Source of the DNA: Duncaniella sp.
GTDB lineage: Bacteria; Bacteroidota; Bacteroidia; Bacteroidales; Muribaculaceae
Length of the DNA: 64,000 nt
Direction of reading: 5' to 3'
NCBI GenBank assembly: GCA_029056055.1
Contig: JAIDCC010000096.1
Location: 1 to 64,000 of the forward strand
Shown: positions 23,963 through 33,849 of the stretch, in pieces
Numbering within the stretch: the first letter of the stretch is position 1
Layout: every line of letters starts with the position of its first letter
Notes under the pieces: generated by a model
Seen by the model: the letters and a program-made list of their open reading frames with translations, nothing else
Told to the model about the DNA's origin: nothing
Databases searched by the model: none
Program-made: the position numbers and the translations under genes

Positions 23963-26900
23963 ATGAAAAAATCACGATTAACGGCAATCCTTGCAGTGGC
24001 GACAGTCTTGAGCGCCTCGCCTGCATTGCCCGCATCAGCGTCAGAGGCTCCGCAGTCCGGACCGGCGGCACAGACGGGTTACGTCAGCGGTCAGGTGACA
24101 GATGAAAACGGCGAGCCACTCATCGGTGTGACAATCAATGTCAAGGACACCGACATCAATTCAGTGACCGACATCGACGGCCGATTCAGCATCAAGGCAA
24201 GAGAAGGGCAGAAACTCCTCGTCCACTCGCTCGGTTACTACGACAAGGAAGTGACAGTGAAGAGCGGGAAGGAAATCACCATTTCGCTCAAAGACAATAC
24301 GGAGGTGCTTGACGACGTAGTGGTCATCGGCTACGGCACAGCGCGGAAAAGAGACCTGACCGGGTCGGTGGCGTCGGTGAAGGCCTCCGAACTCAACACC
24401 GTAAGCTCGTCGAGCGTCAATCAGATGCTCCAGGGCAAGGTGACAGGCATGAGTGCAATCCAAAGTTCGGCACAACCCGGCGCAGGCATGTCGGTCAACA
24501 TCCGCGGAGCAGCCTCGCCGAGCGGCAACAACGCACCTCTCTATGTGATAGACGGAGTGCCCATCCAGACCAACAGCACCGCCGACCCCGGCTTCTCGAC
24601 CAAACGTTATGACCTGAAGACGGGAGTAGACCGCGACCCGCTCGCCAACCTCAACCCGAACGACATCGAGAGTATCGAGGTGCTCAAGGATGCTTCGGCG
24701 GCAGCCATCTACGGCGCGTCGGGAGCTAACGGCGTAGTGCTCATCACCACCAAATCGGGAAAGACCGGCAAACCGCGAGTCAGCTTCAGAAGCACCTATA
24801 CCGCACAAATCAAGAAGAAATATCCCGAAGTGTTGGGGGCACGCGACTTCCGCGAGCAAGCCAACTTCTGGACAAGAGAATATTATCTGTATCGCAACAA
24901 GATGGGCGTCTACGGCGACAAGCCTGTTGACATGAGCGGCTACTCACCGGTGTTTGACGACATCAACGGCTATGCAGCCGAGACCAACTGGATGGACGAG
25001 GTGACGAGAAACGGTCATATAGTAGACGAAAACATCACAATCAACGGCGGCACGGAGTCGACCAAGTACTTTCTCTCCTACAATTTCTATGACAATGTAG
25101 GTCTGGTGAAGAAATCGGGGTTCACGCGACACAGCTTCCGTGTGAACTTCACACAGGACTTTTCGAGCAAACTGACCGGAGGGGTCAAGGTGACCTACTC
25201 GAACGTCACGGCCAAAAGTTCGTCGATAGGCTCCTCAGGGCAAGGCGACAACATGATACTCAACGCCCTGCGCTACGCACCCGACATACCGGTGAGAGAC
25301 GAAAAGGGCAACTACACACGCTCGTACAAGCAGATTTACAACAACCCGGTGTCGTTTACGGAATTTGACGACGACACCAACACCCAACGCATCTTTGTCA
25401 ATCCGACGATAGACTTCAAAATCTGGGACAAACTGGCTTTTCATGCAGTTGGAGGCTTCGACTCGCAGCAGTCAACCCGCAACTTTTATCTTCCTCTGTC
25501 GGCGGTCAATACCACGCTGCCTGAAGGAGAAGCTCAACGTGGTTTTGCGAAGGTTGAAAACCTAAGCGGAGAAGCCTACTTCAACTACGACAAGACCTTC
25601 AACGAAAAGCATCGCGTCTCGGCAGTCATCGGCGCCGGCTATTACCGAACGAGTACATCAGGCTTCTCGCTTACAGCGGTCAACTTTTTCACGGATGCGT
25701 TCAGCTACAACAACGTCGGCATAGCCAGCGACAAGGACAAGGCGGAAATGAGCTCCTACCGCACGGAGCGCACCAAGCTCAGTCAGTTTGTCAGACTCAA
25801 CTACGCGTTTGACGACCGCTATCTCCTCACGTTCACCGCGCGACGCGACGGGTCGAGCTACTTCGCCAAAAATCACAAGTGGGGCATCTTTCCCAGTGTC
25901 TCGGCAGCGTGGCGCATCAATCAGGAAGCATTTCTGCGCGAGGTGCGCGCCATCAGCGACCTCAAATTGCGCGTAGGCTACGGCTCGGTAGGCAACGAAA
26001 ATGTACTCGGGTCAAACTCACTCTCTATGTACAAATCGGGCTTCAACTATCTATTCGGCGACCTCCACACGGGTCTCGCTCTGACCCAAATCGAAAATCC
26101 CGATTTGAAATGGGAAACCAACTATACCTTCAACGTCGGAGTAGACTTCGGATTTCTGAACCAGCGAATCAGCGGTACTGTAGAATACTTCAACCGTGGA
26201 GTCAAAGACCTGCTCGACTTCCAGACACTACCCTCGAACAACGCCGTAGGCCGTGTGGCGGCCAACATCGGCGAGACTCGCAGCCGCGGTTTCGAATTCT
26301 CGCTCAACAGCACCAACCTCATCTCCCCTCTGATGTGGCAGACGACGCTCAACGTGTCATACTTCAAAACCAATTGGGTGAAACGCAACCCGGAAGTGGC
26401 GCTTGCCTCCTATATCGGCGAGACCGACGAACTTGATGCCCTCTACGGATGGCTCACGGACGGAATCATCACGTCGGAGGCTGACAAACCCTCATACATG
26501 CCCGACGCAGTGCCCGGCAACGTGAGGTATGTCGACGTCAACGGCGACGGGGTGCTCGACATCAATGACGTGGTGAAATTCGGCAATACCCGCCCGCGCT
26601 GGATGGTAGGCTTCGGCAATACATTCAGCTTCAAAGGCTTCGACCTCAACTTCTATTTCTACGGAGCATTCGGCTACAAAAAATCGCGCGGACAGCTGCC
26701 CAACACGGCCAACATCGGCGACAGCAGTGTAGCCCCGAGCAACACCTATTCGTCAATCAAAACCGAGGTATGGAACAGCCAGAACGGCCAAGGGACATTG
26801 CCCGGTATAGCCACCAACGTATATGACAACGCCAACCCGTCGGGGTCGAACGACTTCTATTGGATGAACGGCAGCTACGTCAAATTGAAAAACATCACTC

Positions 26901-27085
26901 TCGGCTATACGCTGCCCCGAAGCGTCTACACGGCCAATTCGTGCGTCAAAGATGTGCGCTTCTTCATCGACGCACAGAATGTCTGCACCCTAACCAAGTA
27001 TAAAGGCTTCGACCCCGAGCTCGGCACGGACAACCCCTATCCGCAAGCACTGTCGCTTTCGTTCGGAGTGAACCTTGATTTCTAA
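23963..27085 (+). CDS. SusC/RagA-type TonB-dependent glycan receptor
   Basis: 1040 aa from MKKSRLTAILAVATVL (signal peptide). A longer upstream frame is rejected because the promoter lies inside it. Domains: carboxypeptidase-regulatory-like N-terminus (VSGQVTDENGEPLIGVTINV), TonB box and plug (DDVVVIGYGTARKRDLTGS; LYVIDGVPIQTN; IYGASGANGVVLITTKSG), then a 22-strand-type barrel ending in SLSFGVNLDF. It transports glycan fragments across the outer membrane with its SusD partner directly downstream (14-bp gap). Confidence 0.95.
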   Translation: MKKSRLTAILAVATVLSASPALPASASEAPQSGPAAQTGYVSGQVTDENGEPLIGVTINVKDTDINSVTDIDGRFSIKAREGQKLLVHSLGYYDKEVTVKSGKEITISLKDNTEVLDDVVVIGYGTARKRDLTGSVASVKASELNTVSSSSVNQMLQGKVTGMSAIQSSAQPGAGMSVNIRGAASPSGNNAPLYVIDGVPIQTNSTADPGFSTKRYDLKTGVDRDPLANLNPNDIESIEVLKDASAAAIYGASGANGVVLITTKSGKTGKPRVSFRSTYTAQIKKKYPEVLGARDFREQANFWTREYYLYRNKMGVYGDKPVDMSGYSPVFDDINGYAAETNWMDEVTRNGHIVDENITINGGTESTKYFLSYNFYDNVGLVKKSGFTRHSFRVNFTQDFSSKLTGGVKVTYSNVTAKSSSIGSSGQGDNMILNALRYAPDIPVRDEKGNYTRSYKQIYNNPVSFTEFDDDTNTQRIFVNPTIDFKIWDKLAFHAVGGFDSQQSTRNFYLPLSAVNTTLPEGEAQRGFAKVENLSGEAYFNYDKTFNEKHRVSAVIGAGYYRTSTSGFSLTAVNFFTDAFSYNNVGIASDKDKAEMSSYRTERTKLSQFVRLNYAFDDRYLLTFTARRDGSSYFAKNHKWGIFPSVSAAWRINQEAFLREVRAISDLKLRVGYGSVGNENVLGSNSLSMYKSGFNYLFGDLHTGLALTQIENPDLKWETNYTFNVGVDFGFLNQRISGTVEYFNRGVKDLLDFQTLPSNNAVGRVAANIGETRSRGFEFSLNSTNLISPLMWQTTLNVSYFKTNWVKRNPEVALASYIGETDELDALYGWLTDGIITSEADKPSYMPDAVPGNVRYVDVNGDGVLDINDVVKFGNTRPRWMVGFGNTFSFKGFDLNFYFYGAFGYKKSRGQLPNTANIGDSSVAPSNTYSSIKTEVWNSQNGQGTLPGIATNVYDNANPSGSNDFYWMNGSYVKLKNITLGYTLPRSVYTANSCVKDVRFFIDAQNVCTLTKYKGFDPELGTDNPYPQALSLSFGVNLDF

Positions 27086-27099
27086 TCAGCAAAAAGACA

Positions 27100-28617
27100 A
27101 TGAAACGAATAATTAAATACGCGGCAATGATGCTGCCGCTTCTCGCGATAACGTTCACCTCGTGTGAGGATGCACTCGAGACCAAGAATTTCACCGAGAT
27201 GTCGCCAAACAATTTCTTCAAGAGTGAAGGAGATATCGATGCAGCCGTCACGGGACTCTACGTACCCCTCACGACCACATGGGGCTATTCGGACGGAGGC
27301 ACAGGCAGATGGTACCCGTCGCTCTTCTGCGCCGACGGCTCAACATATCGCTCGGCCGGACACTATGGCACCGACGAAATCACAACCTACAGCGTCAATG
27401 CCTTTGATGAGTTTACGGTAGGAGCGGCCAACGGAACATTAGCCGCCGCCTACAACGCCATCCGCTTCGTGGCCAGAGCCACTGATGTAATCAATCAAAT
27501 AGGACTCAGCTCGGGAGGAACCGAGGAAGTGCGAGCCCGCTACATTGCCGAAGTCAAGACGCTGCGGGCCTACTACATGTATCTCCTTTTCGATTGGTTC
27601 GGTCCGCTGAATGTAAAGCTCGACGCGGCCACGTTGATGGACAACACCATCACCCCGCGCCCCACGCACGAGGAATATGTGGGCTATATGCTTGACGACC
27701 TCAACGCAGCCGTAAACGAGTCGTCATTCCCGGTGAAGTATAACGACGACAATTCCAACTGGGGACGCATGTCGAAGAGCGTAGCGTGGTCAATCCTGGT
27801 GAAAATCTACATGCACGAGTATGAGTGGAGCAAAGCCAAGGAGGCTGCCGAAAAGGTGATGGGCATGGGCTACACACTCGTGGCCAACTATGAAGACCTC
27901 TTCAACCACGACCGCCAGCCGGAGCACATCTTCTCAGTGCCCGCCAACACAGCATCAGACAACTATTATGTGGCCGAAGTGCTCCCCAATGACTTCAAGA
28001 AAGGCTACAATCACCTCGGGAGTTCATACATCCGCGGCAGCGAGGATAACTACAAGGCAGGTTGGCAGGCCTACGGAATGCGCTGGGAGTTCTATGACAC
28101 CTTCGAGGACAACGATGCCCGCAAGGCCACCATCCTTTGCTCCTATACCACAAATGCCGGGACGACAAAAGACCGCAACACAGGAATGCGTCTCGCAATA
28201 CCGCTCAAGTATACCGACACTCAGTTTAATGACTTCGGATGTCAGAAGTCGATGCCGGTGATTCGCTACGCTGAAATTCTGCTTAGTTATGCCGAGAGCG
28301 TCAATGAAATCAGCGGTCCGACATCGGAAGCGATAGCAGCCGTCAAGCAGGTGACCGACCGTGCAGGGGTAAGCATCCCACAGAGTGCCACCAACGACAA
28401 AGACAGTTTCCGCTCGTTCCTGCTTGCCGAGCGCGGCCGCGAACTTTTCGGCGAAGGAGTGCGCCGGGAAGACCTCATCCGTCACGGCGAGTTTATCAAG
28501 CGAGCTGTTGCCCGCGGGGCCAAGGCGCAAGACTACATGGTGCTCTATCCAATACCACAGTCGGTAATCACCGAAGCGGGAGGCATCATCAAACAGAATG
28601 CCGGATATCCGGAATGA
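27100..28617 (+). CDS. SusD/RagB-type glycan-binding lipoprotein
   Basis: This 505-aa protein has a lipoprotein signal (LLAITFTSCED, lipidated Cys about residue 24). The SusD N-terminal pattern (FTEMSPNNFFKSEGDIDAAV; RYIAEVKTLRAYYMYLLFDW) and the C-terminal RagB region (MPVIRYAEILLSYAESVNEI; FLLAERGRELFGEGVRREDL) are both clear. Surface-exposed lid of the SusC transporter; binds the target glycan. Second gene of this utilisation locus. Confidence 0.95.
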   Translation: MKRIIKYAAMMLPLLAITFTSCEDALETKNFTEMSPNNFFKSEGDIDAAVTGLYVPLTTTWGYSDGGTGRWYPSLFCADGSTYRSAGHYGTDEITTYSVNAFDEFTVGAANGTLAAAYNAIRFVARATDVINQIGLSSGGTEEVRARYIAEVKTLRAYYMYLLFDWFGPLNVKLDAATLMDNTITPRPTHEEYVGYMLDDLNAAVNESSFPVKYNDDNSNWGRMSKSVAWSILVKIYMHEYEWSKAKEAAEKVMGMGYTLVANYEDLFNHDRQPEHIFSVPANTASDNYYVAEVLPNDFKKGYNHLGSSYIRGSEDNYKAGWQAYGMRWEFYDTFEDNDARKATILCSYTTNAGTTKDRNTGMRLAIPLKYTDTQFNDFGCQKSMPVIRYAEILLSYAESVNEISGPTSEAIAAVKQVTDRAGVSIPQSATNDKDSFRSFLLAERGRELFGEGVRREDLIRHGEFIKRAVARGAKAQDYMVLYPIPQSVITEAGGIIKQNAGYPE

Positions 28618-28685
28618 CGAAACTTCAAAGACTGTTCTTTCATACTATACCCCTCCTTGTTTTAGGCTCATGCTGAACGTTGTCT

Positions 28686-28717
28686 CCGGGTGTGCGGGCT
28701 ACGGCTTGCACAACCGG
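28686..28717. terminator. GC-rich hairpin after susD
   Basis: CCGGGTGTGC pairs with GCACAACCGG (one mismatch) around a 12-base loop; no T-run. Possible transcript end or mRNA 3' stabiliser after the SusC/SusD genes. Confidence 0.4.
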
Positions 28718-28762
28718 GGGCGATTTTGGCGATTATCGCATTAATAGGCGGGGAAAATTTTG

Positions 28763-28770
28763 TAAATTTG
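28763..28770 (+). promoter_or_regulatory. -7 promoter box of the hydrolase-GH106 pair
   Basis: TAAATTTG, 18 bases before the ATG at 28789; suggests that the two enzyme genes can be transcribed separately from SusC/SusD. Confidence 0.5.
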
Positions 28771-28788
28771 CACAAAAATCGGAATGCC

Positions 28789-29607
28789 ATGAAACTATTA
28801 CGAAAACTCTTTGCAATTTTTGTGTTAGGGGGCGCACTGACAACTTCGCTGAAGGCTCAGACCACCGACACGCTTATCATAAATAACGGCGAGCGACGCA
28901 TCTTCGGAATCCATCACCGACCGGCGGGAGCGAAGGATGTGAATATGCCTGTATTGATTTTGGCTCACGGATTTAACGGGACTCATCACTACGGGCGCAG
29001 CTACTTCGAACCGATGGGCGAGTTGGGCTATCAGACTTATACGTTTGACTTTCCCTGCGGGGGGACGGAGAGCGCTATCGACAACAATACGCTCAACATG
29101 TCGATTCGCGACGAGGAGTCGGACCTTTTGGCCGTGATTGATTACTTTGCTTCGCGGGAGGATACGGATGGGTCGCGGATAGTGGTGCTCGGCGGGAGTC
29201 AAGGGGGCTTGGTGTCGGCACTTGCAGCGTCGAAAGCACCCGAGAAGATTTACCGACTGATACTCGAATATCCCGCGTTTTGCATACCAAACCATCACAA
29301 CGGGCGGTATGGCTCGGTAGAGGAAATCCCCGACACGACTTATATCTGGAAAGTGCCACTCGGGCGGAGGTTTTTCGCAGAGTTGCGCGACATGGATGCC
29401 TTCGCGGGGATGGGGCTTTACACGCGGCCTGTCCTCATCATCCACGGCGACAAGGACCCGGTGGTGCCGCTGAACGACTCGGAGCGAGCCGTAGGGCTTT
29501 ATCCGGACGCACGTCTTAAGGTGATAAGCGGAGCGGGGCATGGATTCTCGGGCGAAGATTTCACACTCAGTTTGAAGTACATTACAGAATTTCTCAAAGC
29601 AAAATGA
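28789..29607 (+). CDS. Secreted alpha/beta hydrolase (esterase-like)
   Basis: 272 aa from MKLLRKLFAIFVLGGALTTS (signal peptide). The alpha/beta hydrolase fold has the oxyanion region LAHGFNGTHHYG, nucleophile elbow GGSQGG (Ser), VLIIHGDKDPVVP (Asp) and SGAGHGFSG (His). Family members of this kind act as esterases or peptidases. Next to SusC/SusD and a rhamnosidase-like enzyme it may remove acetyl or acyl decorations from the glycan. Stop overlaps the next start (ATGA). Confidence 0.8.
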   Translation: MKLLRKLFAIFVLGGALTTSLKAQTTDTLIINNGERRIFGIHHRPAGAKDVNMPVLILAHGFNGTHHYGRSYFEPMGELGYQTYTFDFPCGGTESAIDNNTLNMSIRDEESDLLAVIDYFASREDTDGSRIVVLGGSQGGLVSALAASKAPEKIYRLILEYPAFCIPNHHNGRYGSVEEIPDTTYIWKVPLGRRFFAELRDMDAFAGMGLYTRPVLIIHGDKDPVVPLNDSERAVGLYPDARLKVISGAGHGFSGEDFTLSLKYITEFLKAK

Positions 29608-32000
29608 CGACAATAAGACATATCCTGACCGGGGCGCTCGCGGTGGTGGCCTCGACGTCGATAGCAGCGGAGAGCAGGACGCTCGAAGAGCAATTTCTCT
29701 CGCCGTCGGAGCAGCAGAAGCCGCTCATCATCTGGCAATGGATGGACGGGATGGTGACACGCGAGGGCATAAGCCGCGACCTGAAAGCGTTTAAAGATGC
29801 GGGGTTGGCGGGTGTGCAGAACTTTCAGATAGGAGGCCCGATGCAGATGCGCGTGGGCAATCCGGAGAATGCCATCGGCAATGACAACTGGAAACAGTTG
29901 CTCCGTTGGAGTCTTGACGAGTGCGCTCGCCTCGGATTGACGTTCGGCACACACAACTGTCCCGGATGGTCGTCGAGCGCCTACCCCACCGTGAGACCGG
30001 AGGAGTCGATGCAGATGCTCGTCTACACGGAGGCACCACTCCCCTCTTCGGGCGGCCGCGTGGTGCTCGCACGGCCGGAGGTTGACCCACAGTGGGACTA
30101 CTTCGAAGATGTGGCCGTGATGGCAGTGCCTGTAGATTCGACCGCGCGACACGAGGAAATCGTAGACCTCAGCCGATGGTTTGACCCTTCGACCGGGGTG
30201 CTTGAACTCCCTTCAGACGTGGCGCTCCCGGCAGGAAGCAGAGTGATGCGCATCGGTCAGACCACGAACGGCAAGACCAACTATGCGCAGTCGCCCGAAA
30301 CGGGTCGCGGACTGGAGTGTGACAAACTCAGCCGCGAGGCTGTCAAGGCGTTTTGGGACGGATATCCGTCGATGGTGCTCGAAGTGGCCGGTGAGCACGC
30401 AGGCAAGACATTCACCCACTTTGAAATAGACAGCTACGAGGCGGGCGGCCAGACGTGGAGCCGCGTGCTGCCCGACGAATTTCAGAAACGCAAGGGCTAT
30501 GACCTGCGCCCGTGGCTGCCCTACATGGCGGGGCGCCTGAAGCGCATCGGCAGCGAAGAGGAGACGGCACGATTTCTTGCCGACTGGAGCGAGACCGTGA
30601 GAGACTGCGTGGCCGAAAACTACTACGGCTATATGACACAATTAGCGCATGAAGCGGGCGTCAACATGCTCATCGAGCCTTACGGCACGGGCCATCAACG
30701 ACCGTTTCACATCATAGACTTCGAAAGAATCGTGCGAGCCTCGGAGGGAGCCGACATAGCGACGGAATTTTGGCAAGACCCGCCGAGGTGGGGTTGGAAA
30801 GACATGGTGCGCCACGAGGCGTCGATGCGCAAACTCGGCAAGCCGTTGCTCGTGGCCGAGGCATTCACCTGCTGGCCGCTCAGGGCATGGCAAGACAGTC
30901 CGGCCACAATCAAACCTATGTGCGACCGTGCATTCTGTCTTGGAGTGAACCGCATGATGCTCCACGCCGGAGCCGCCAATCCGTGGCCGGCGGCGCTTCC
31001 TGGAATGTCGTTCGGCCAATGGGGCACGCATTTCGTGCCGGGGCAGACATGGTGGATGGCCGGCGGAGCCAAAGAACTGTTCGGATACATGGCCCGCTGT
31101 CAGGCGCTGCTTCAACAAGGCATCCCCGCGCCCGAGCAGCTCAAAATGACGAAATTCCTGACCTATCGTCGCACCGACGGTGACACGGAAATCATTTTCA
31201 TGTGCAATCAGGCCGACACCGTGGCTACGGACACGCTTAGATTCGACTTCGCGGGGCGCGGCGCTGAAATCTGGAACCCTTACACATGCTCACGATATTC
31301 GCTCGCGACATCGCCCGAAGTTGCAGTAGAGATTGAACCCTTCGGGTCGCGTTTCATAGTGGTGCGTCCGGGCGAGAGCAGTCTTCCGGCGGAGACGAAG
31401 ATAAGGGTGGCTGCAACGATGCCCGTCGAAGGCGGATGGTCGGTGAGATTTCCGGAAATCGGGACAATCGAGACCGACAGCCTCTTCTCGTGGGACGAGT
31501 CGGACAACCATGACATACACTATTTCTCGGGAACGGCACTCTATAAGCGTACCCTCGACGTAGACAGCTCAATGATTGCCGCCGACAACGGAAGGCTCGT
31601 GCTTTCGCTCGGCGAAGTGAACGACATGGCCTTCGTCAAGGTGAACGGCACGCCTCTGCCCCTTCTGTGGAAAGCACCTTTCGAATGTGACATAACCGAC
31701 GTCGTGATGCCGGGAACAAATGTAGTGGAGATAGCGGTCACGAACCTTTGGGCCAACCGCATGATAGGCGACGAGCTCGAACCCGACGACCTGGAATGGA
31801 GCGAGCGGCAAAATTTCCAAGGCTCTCAAGGAGGGTGTTATCTTTTGTCAAATCCTGACTGGCTTGTCAACGGCACGCAGCGTCCGTCGAAGGGGCGCAA
31901 GACGGTGGGTTGTTACAAGTTTTTCACGGCCGATTCGCCCCTGCTCCCATCGGGGCTTCACGGCCCAGTGAGCCTGAAAATTATGAGCGCGAGAGAATAA
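29604..32000 (+). CDS. GH106-like alpha-L-rhamnosidase, second copy
   Basis: This 798-aa protein has a signal peptide (about 1-24). The GH106 opening PLIIWQWMDGMVTREGISRD and LKAFKDAGLAGVQNFQIGG is followed by NCPGWSSSAYPTV, the conserved FEIDSYEAGGQTW and the family barrel. A C-terminal GH2-like jelly roll (about 600-720; VLSLGEVNDMAFVKVNGTPL, CDITDVV) is present; the enzyme at 11430 lacks it. Likely cleaves alpha-L-rhamnosides of the glycan imported by this locus. Coupled to the hydrolase upstream. Confidence 0.8.
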   Translation: MTTIRHILTGALAVVASTSIAAESRTLEEQFLSPSEQQKPLIIWQWMDGMVTREGISRDLKAFKDAGLAGVQNFQIGGPMQMRVGNPENAIGNDNWKQLLRWSLDECARLGLTFGTHNCPGWSSSAYPTVRPEESMQMLVYTEAPLPSSGGRVVLARPEVDPQWDYFEDVAVMAVPVDSTARHEEIVDLSRWFDPSTGVLELPSDVALPAGSRVMRIGQTTNGKTNYAQSPETGRGLECDKLSREAVKAFWDGYPSMVLEVAGEHAGKTFTHFEIDSYEAGGQTWSRVLPDEFQKRKGYDLRPWLPYMAGRLKRIGSEEETARFLADWSETVRDCVAENYYGYMTQLAHEAGVNMLIEPYGTGHQRPFHIIDFERIVRASEGADIATEFWQDPPRWGWKDMVRHEASMRKLGKPLLVAEAFTCWPLRAWQDSPATIKPMCDRAFCLGVNRMMLHAGAANPWPAALPGMSFGQWGTHFVPGQTWWMAGGAKELFGYMARCQALLQQGIPAPEQLKMTKFLTYRRTDGDTEIIFMCNQADTVATDTLRFDFAGRGAEIWNPYTCSRYSLATSPEVAVEIEPFGSRFIVVRPGESSLPAETKIRVAATMPVEGGWSVRFPEIGTIETDSLFSWDESDNHDIHYFSGTALYKRTLDVDSSMIAADNGRLVLSLGEVNDMAFVKVNGTPLPLLWKAPFECDITDVVMPGTNVVEIAVTNLWANRMIGDELEPDDLEWSERQNFQGSQGGCYLLSNPDWLVNGTQRPSKGRKTVGCYKFFTADSPLLPSGLHGPVSLKIMSARE

Positions 32001-32012
32001 GTATAGAATCAG

Positions 32013-32056
32013 AGGGTGACGATGAGCTGAAATTCATCGTCACCCTCCGGGCTTTT
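32013..32056 (+). terminator. Intrinsic terminator after the GH106 gene
   Basis: Stem AGGGTGACGATGA / TCATCGTCACCCT (13 bp, 8-base loop) followed by CCGGGCTTTT. Closes the 28789-32000 pair. Confidence 0.75.
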
Positions 32057-32142
32057 CGTTAGCGGAATGCAGCAAGCGGACGGGGATTTCAGTTACATCA
32101 GATTCTTGGGCAAAAATACCATTGATGGAGGGGAAGCAGGTC

Positions 32143-32228
32143 CTTAATCGCAGTTTTTTGTAAAAATCGCGGTTATAATCGCAAAAATTTGTACCTTTGC
32201 GTCATCCTAATCGTGAAATTTTGTATGG
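32143..32228 (+). repeat. 86-bp promoter/operator repeat, left copy
   Basis: Identical except for one base (gcgTCatcc versus gcgTTatcc) to 33725-33810. Contains three ATCGC words, a TACCTTTG box (32192-32199) and the ATG plus first base of the second codon of the Fic gene. The two copies bracket the Fic gene in direct orientation, so both promoters should answer to the same regulator. Confidence 0.9.
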
Positions 32229-33712
32229 CAGTAAAAGTAGACACCAAAAAAGAGATTATTTTCGGTTCGTCAGACCCGAACATTTCGCGTGTGCTCAGTA
32301 AGAAGGAGAAAGAGGGCGAACTGCGTAAGGTGGCACCACGAATTTATACTACCAACCTCATAGACAGTCTGGAAAACATCGTGCGTCGCAACCTCATGGA
32401 TATACTTGTTTACCGCTACCCTGATGCGTTGATAAGTCACCGGAGCGCCAAAGAGATGCGTCCGACAGCAACCGGTGACTTTTTCCTTACAAACTCAACT
32501 ACAAGGCGAGTGACCGACTTGCCGGGCATTACCTTGAATTTTGTAAAAGGACCAAAGGCATCATCCCATGATATTCCGTTCATGGGTATGCACATCTCGG
32601 GAGAACACAGATACATGCTTGAAAACATGCAGGTGTCACGCAAATTCGGTGACGAATCGCGTGTATTGCCCGTCAGTGTAATCGAAAATAAACTTGAACA
32701 GATTCTTCTGACAGGAGGTGAAGACCGTCTCAATCAATATCGAGATGAACTAAGGAGAGTAGCCGAAGATTTGGATATGCAAGCTGAATTTGCGAAACTC
32801 AACAGCATTATCTCAGCATTGCTTTCAACACATGATGCGAATGTGTTGTCGACAGACTCCGCGAAAGCTCTTGCAGCGGGAAGTCCGTTTGACAGGACAA
32901 GAGTAGAATTGTTTGAGGTGCTATTTGACGCTATAAAGGACAGGTATTTCGTGATACGCAACAACCGCAATACCGATGAGGAGTCTTTCCGTCTGTTCTC
33001 CTTTTTTGAGAGCTATTTCTCAAATTACATAGAGGGGACCGAGTTTGAGATTGATGAGGCTAAGGCGATTGTGGACTCAGGTATTCCTATGCCAAGACGT
33101 GATGAGGACTCACATGACATACTCGGAACTTTCAAGGTGCTGTCAAACCGCTCGGAAATGATGAAAACCCCGACATCGCCGGACGAATTGTTTGCGATTT
33201 TAAGTCACAGACATAGCGTATTGCTTGAAGGACGACCGCACATGAATCCCGGTATTTTCAAAACGAAGAACAATCGTGCCGGAATGACGGAGTTTGTAGA
33301 TAATCAGCTCGTGAAAGGAACACTCTCGCAGGGTTTCAAGTATTATGCAGCCTTGACCGACCCATTTGCGAGAGCAATATTCATGATGTTCATGATAAGC
33401 GAAGTCCATCCGTTCAATGACGGCAACGGACGCATCGCCCGTGTGATGATGAATGCAGAACTTGTGCGTGCCGAGCAGTCGCGTATCATTGTCCCGACTG
33501 TATTCCGTGAGGACTACATTCTCGCTTTGCGAAAACTGACCCGACACAAAGACCCTCTGGCATACATAAACGTAATGACGAAACTCCATCAATTCAGCGA
33601 CAACCTATATGGTACAGACTTCACAGAATTGAAAAACTACCTTGCTTCCTGCAACGCTTACGAGGAGCCGACTCAAGGGAAACTGCAAATCATAGAGAGG
33701 TCTTTTGAGTAA
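32225..33712 (+). CDS. Fic-domain protein with AbiEi-like N-terminus
   Basis: 495 aa from the ATG at 32225; the frame is open further upstream but the promoter lies inside that extension. Residues about 15-110 (SRVLSKKEKEGELRKVAPRI, LVYRYPDALISHRSA) resemble the winged-helix AbiEi antitoxin/regulator module, presumably DNA-binding. The C-terminal half is a Fic domain with the full catalytic motif HPFNDGNGRIAR (His 395), which AMPylates target proteins. The sequence S266-NYI-E270-G271 matches the inhibitory-helix motif [S/T]xxxE[G/N] placed before the Fic core (class II), so activity is probably self-restrained. The gene is AT-rich relative to its surroundings and flanked by 86-bp direct repeats. 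Confidence 0.85.
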   Translation: MAVKVDTKKEIIFGSSDPNISRVLSKKEKEGELRKVAPRIYTTNLIDSLENIVRRNLMDILVYRYPDALISHRSAKEMRPTATGDFFLTNSTTRRVTDLPGITLNFVKGPKASSHDIPFMGMHISGEHRYMLENMQVSRKFGDESRVLPVSVIENKLEQILLTGGEDRLNQYRDELRRVAEDLDMQAEFAKLNSIISALLSTHDANVLSTDSAKALAAGSPFDRTRVELFEVLFDAIKDRYFVIRNNRNTDEESFRLFSFFESYFSNYIEGTEFEIDEAKAIVDSGIPMPRRDEDSHDILGTFKVLSNRSEMMKTPTSPDELFAILSHRHSVLLEGRPHMNPGIFKTKNNRAGMTEFVDNQLVKGTLSQGFKYYAALTDPFARAIFMMFMISEVHPFNDGNGRIARVMMNAELVRAEQSRIIVPTVFREDYILALRKLTRHKDPLAYINVMTKLHQFSDNLYGTDFTELKNYLASCNAYEEPTQGKLQIIERSFE

Positions 33713-33724
33713 GTCAGATAGAGT

Positions 33725-33810
33725 CTTAATCGCAGTTTTTTGTAAAAATCGCGGTTATAATCGCAAAAATTTGTACCTTTGCGTTATCCTAATCGTGAAA
33801 TTTTGTATGG
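33725..33810 (+). repeat. 86-bp promoter/operator repeat, right copy
   Basis: Second copy of the segment at 32143-32228, with the TACCTTTG box at 33774-33781. It even carries the ATG, which here opens a 19-codon ORF (33807-33866) that ends inside the start of the next gene. Confidence 0.9.
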
Positions 33811-33849
33811 TTGATATGACGGTAAACCTCGTAATGCGCGAATTTGAAT

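Noticed and set aside
32143..33810. 86-bp direct repeats considered as attachment sites of an integrated element
   Set aside because: The repeat is a working promoter including a start codon, and no integrase or recombinase lies between the copies; a segmental duplication is simpler.
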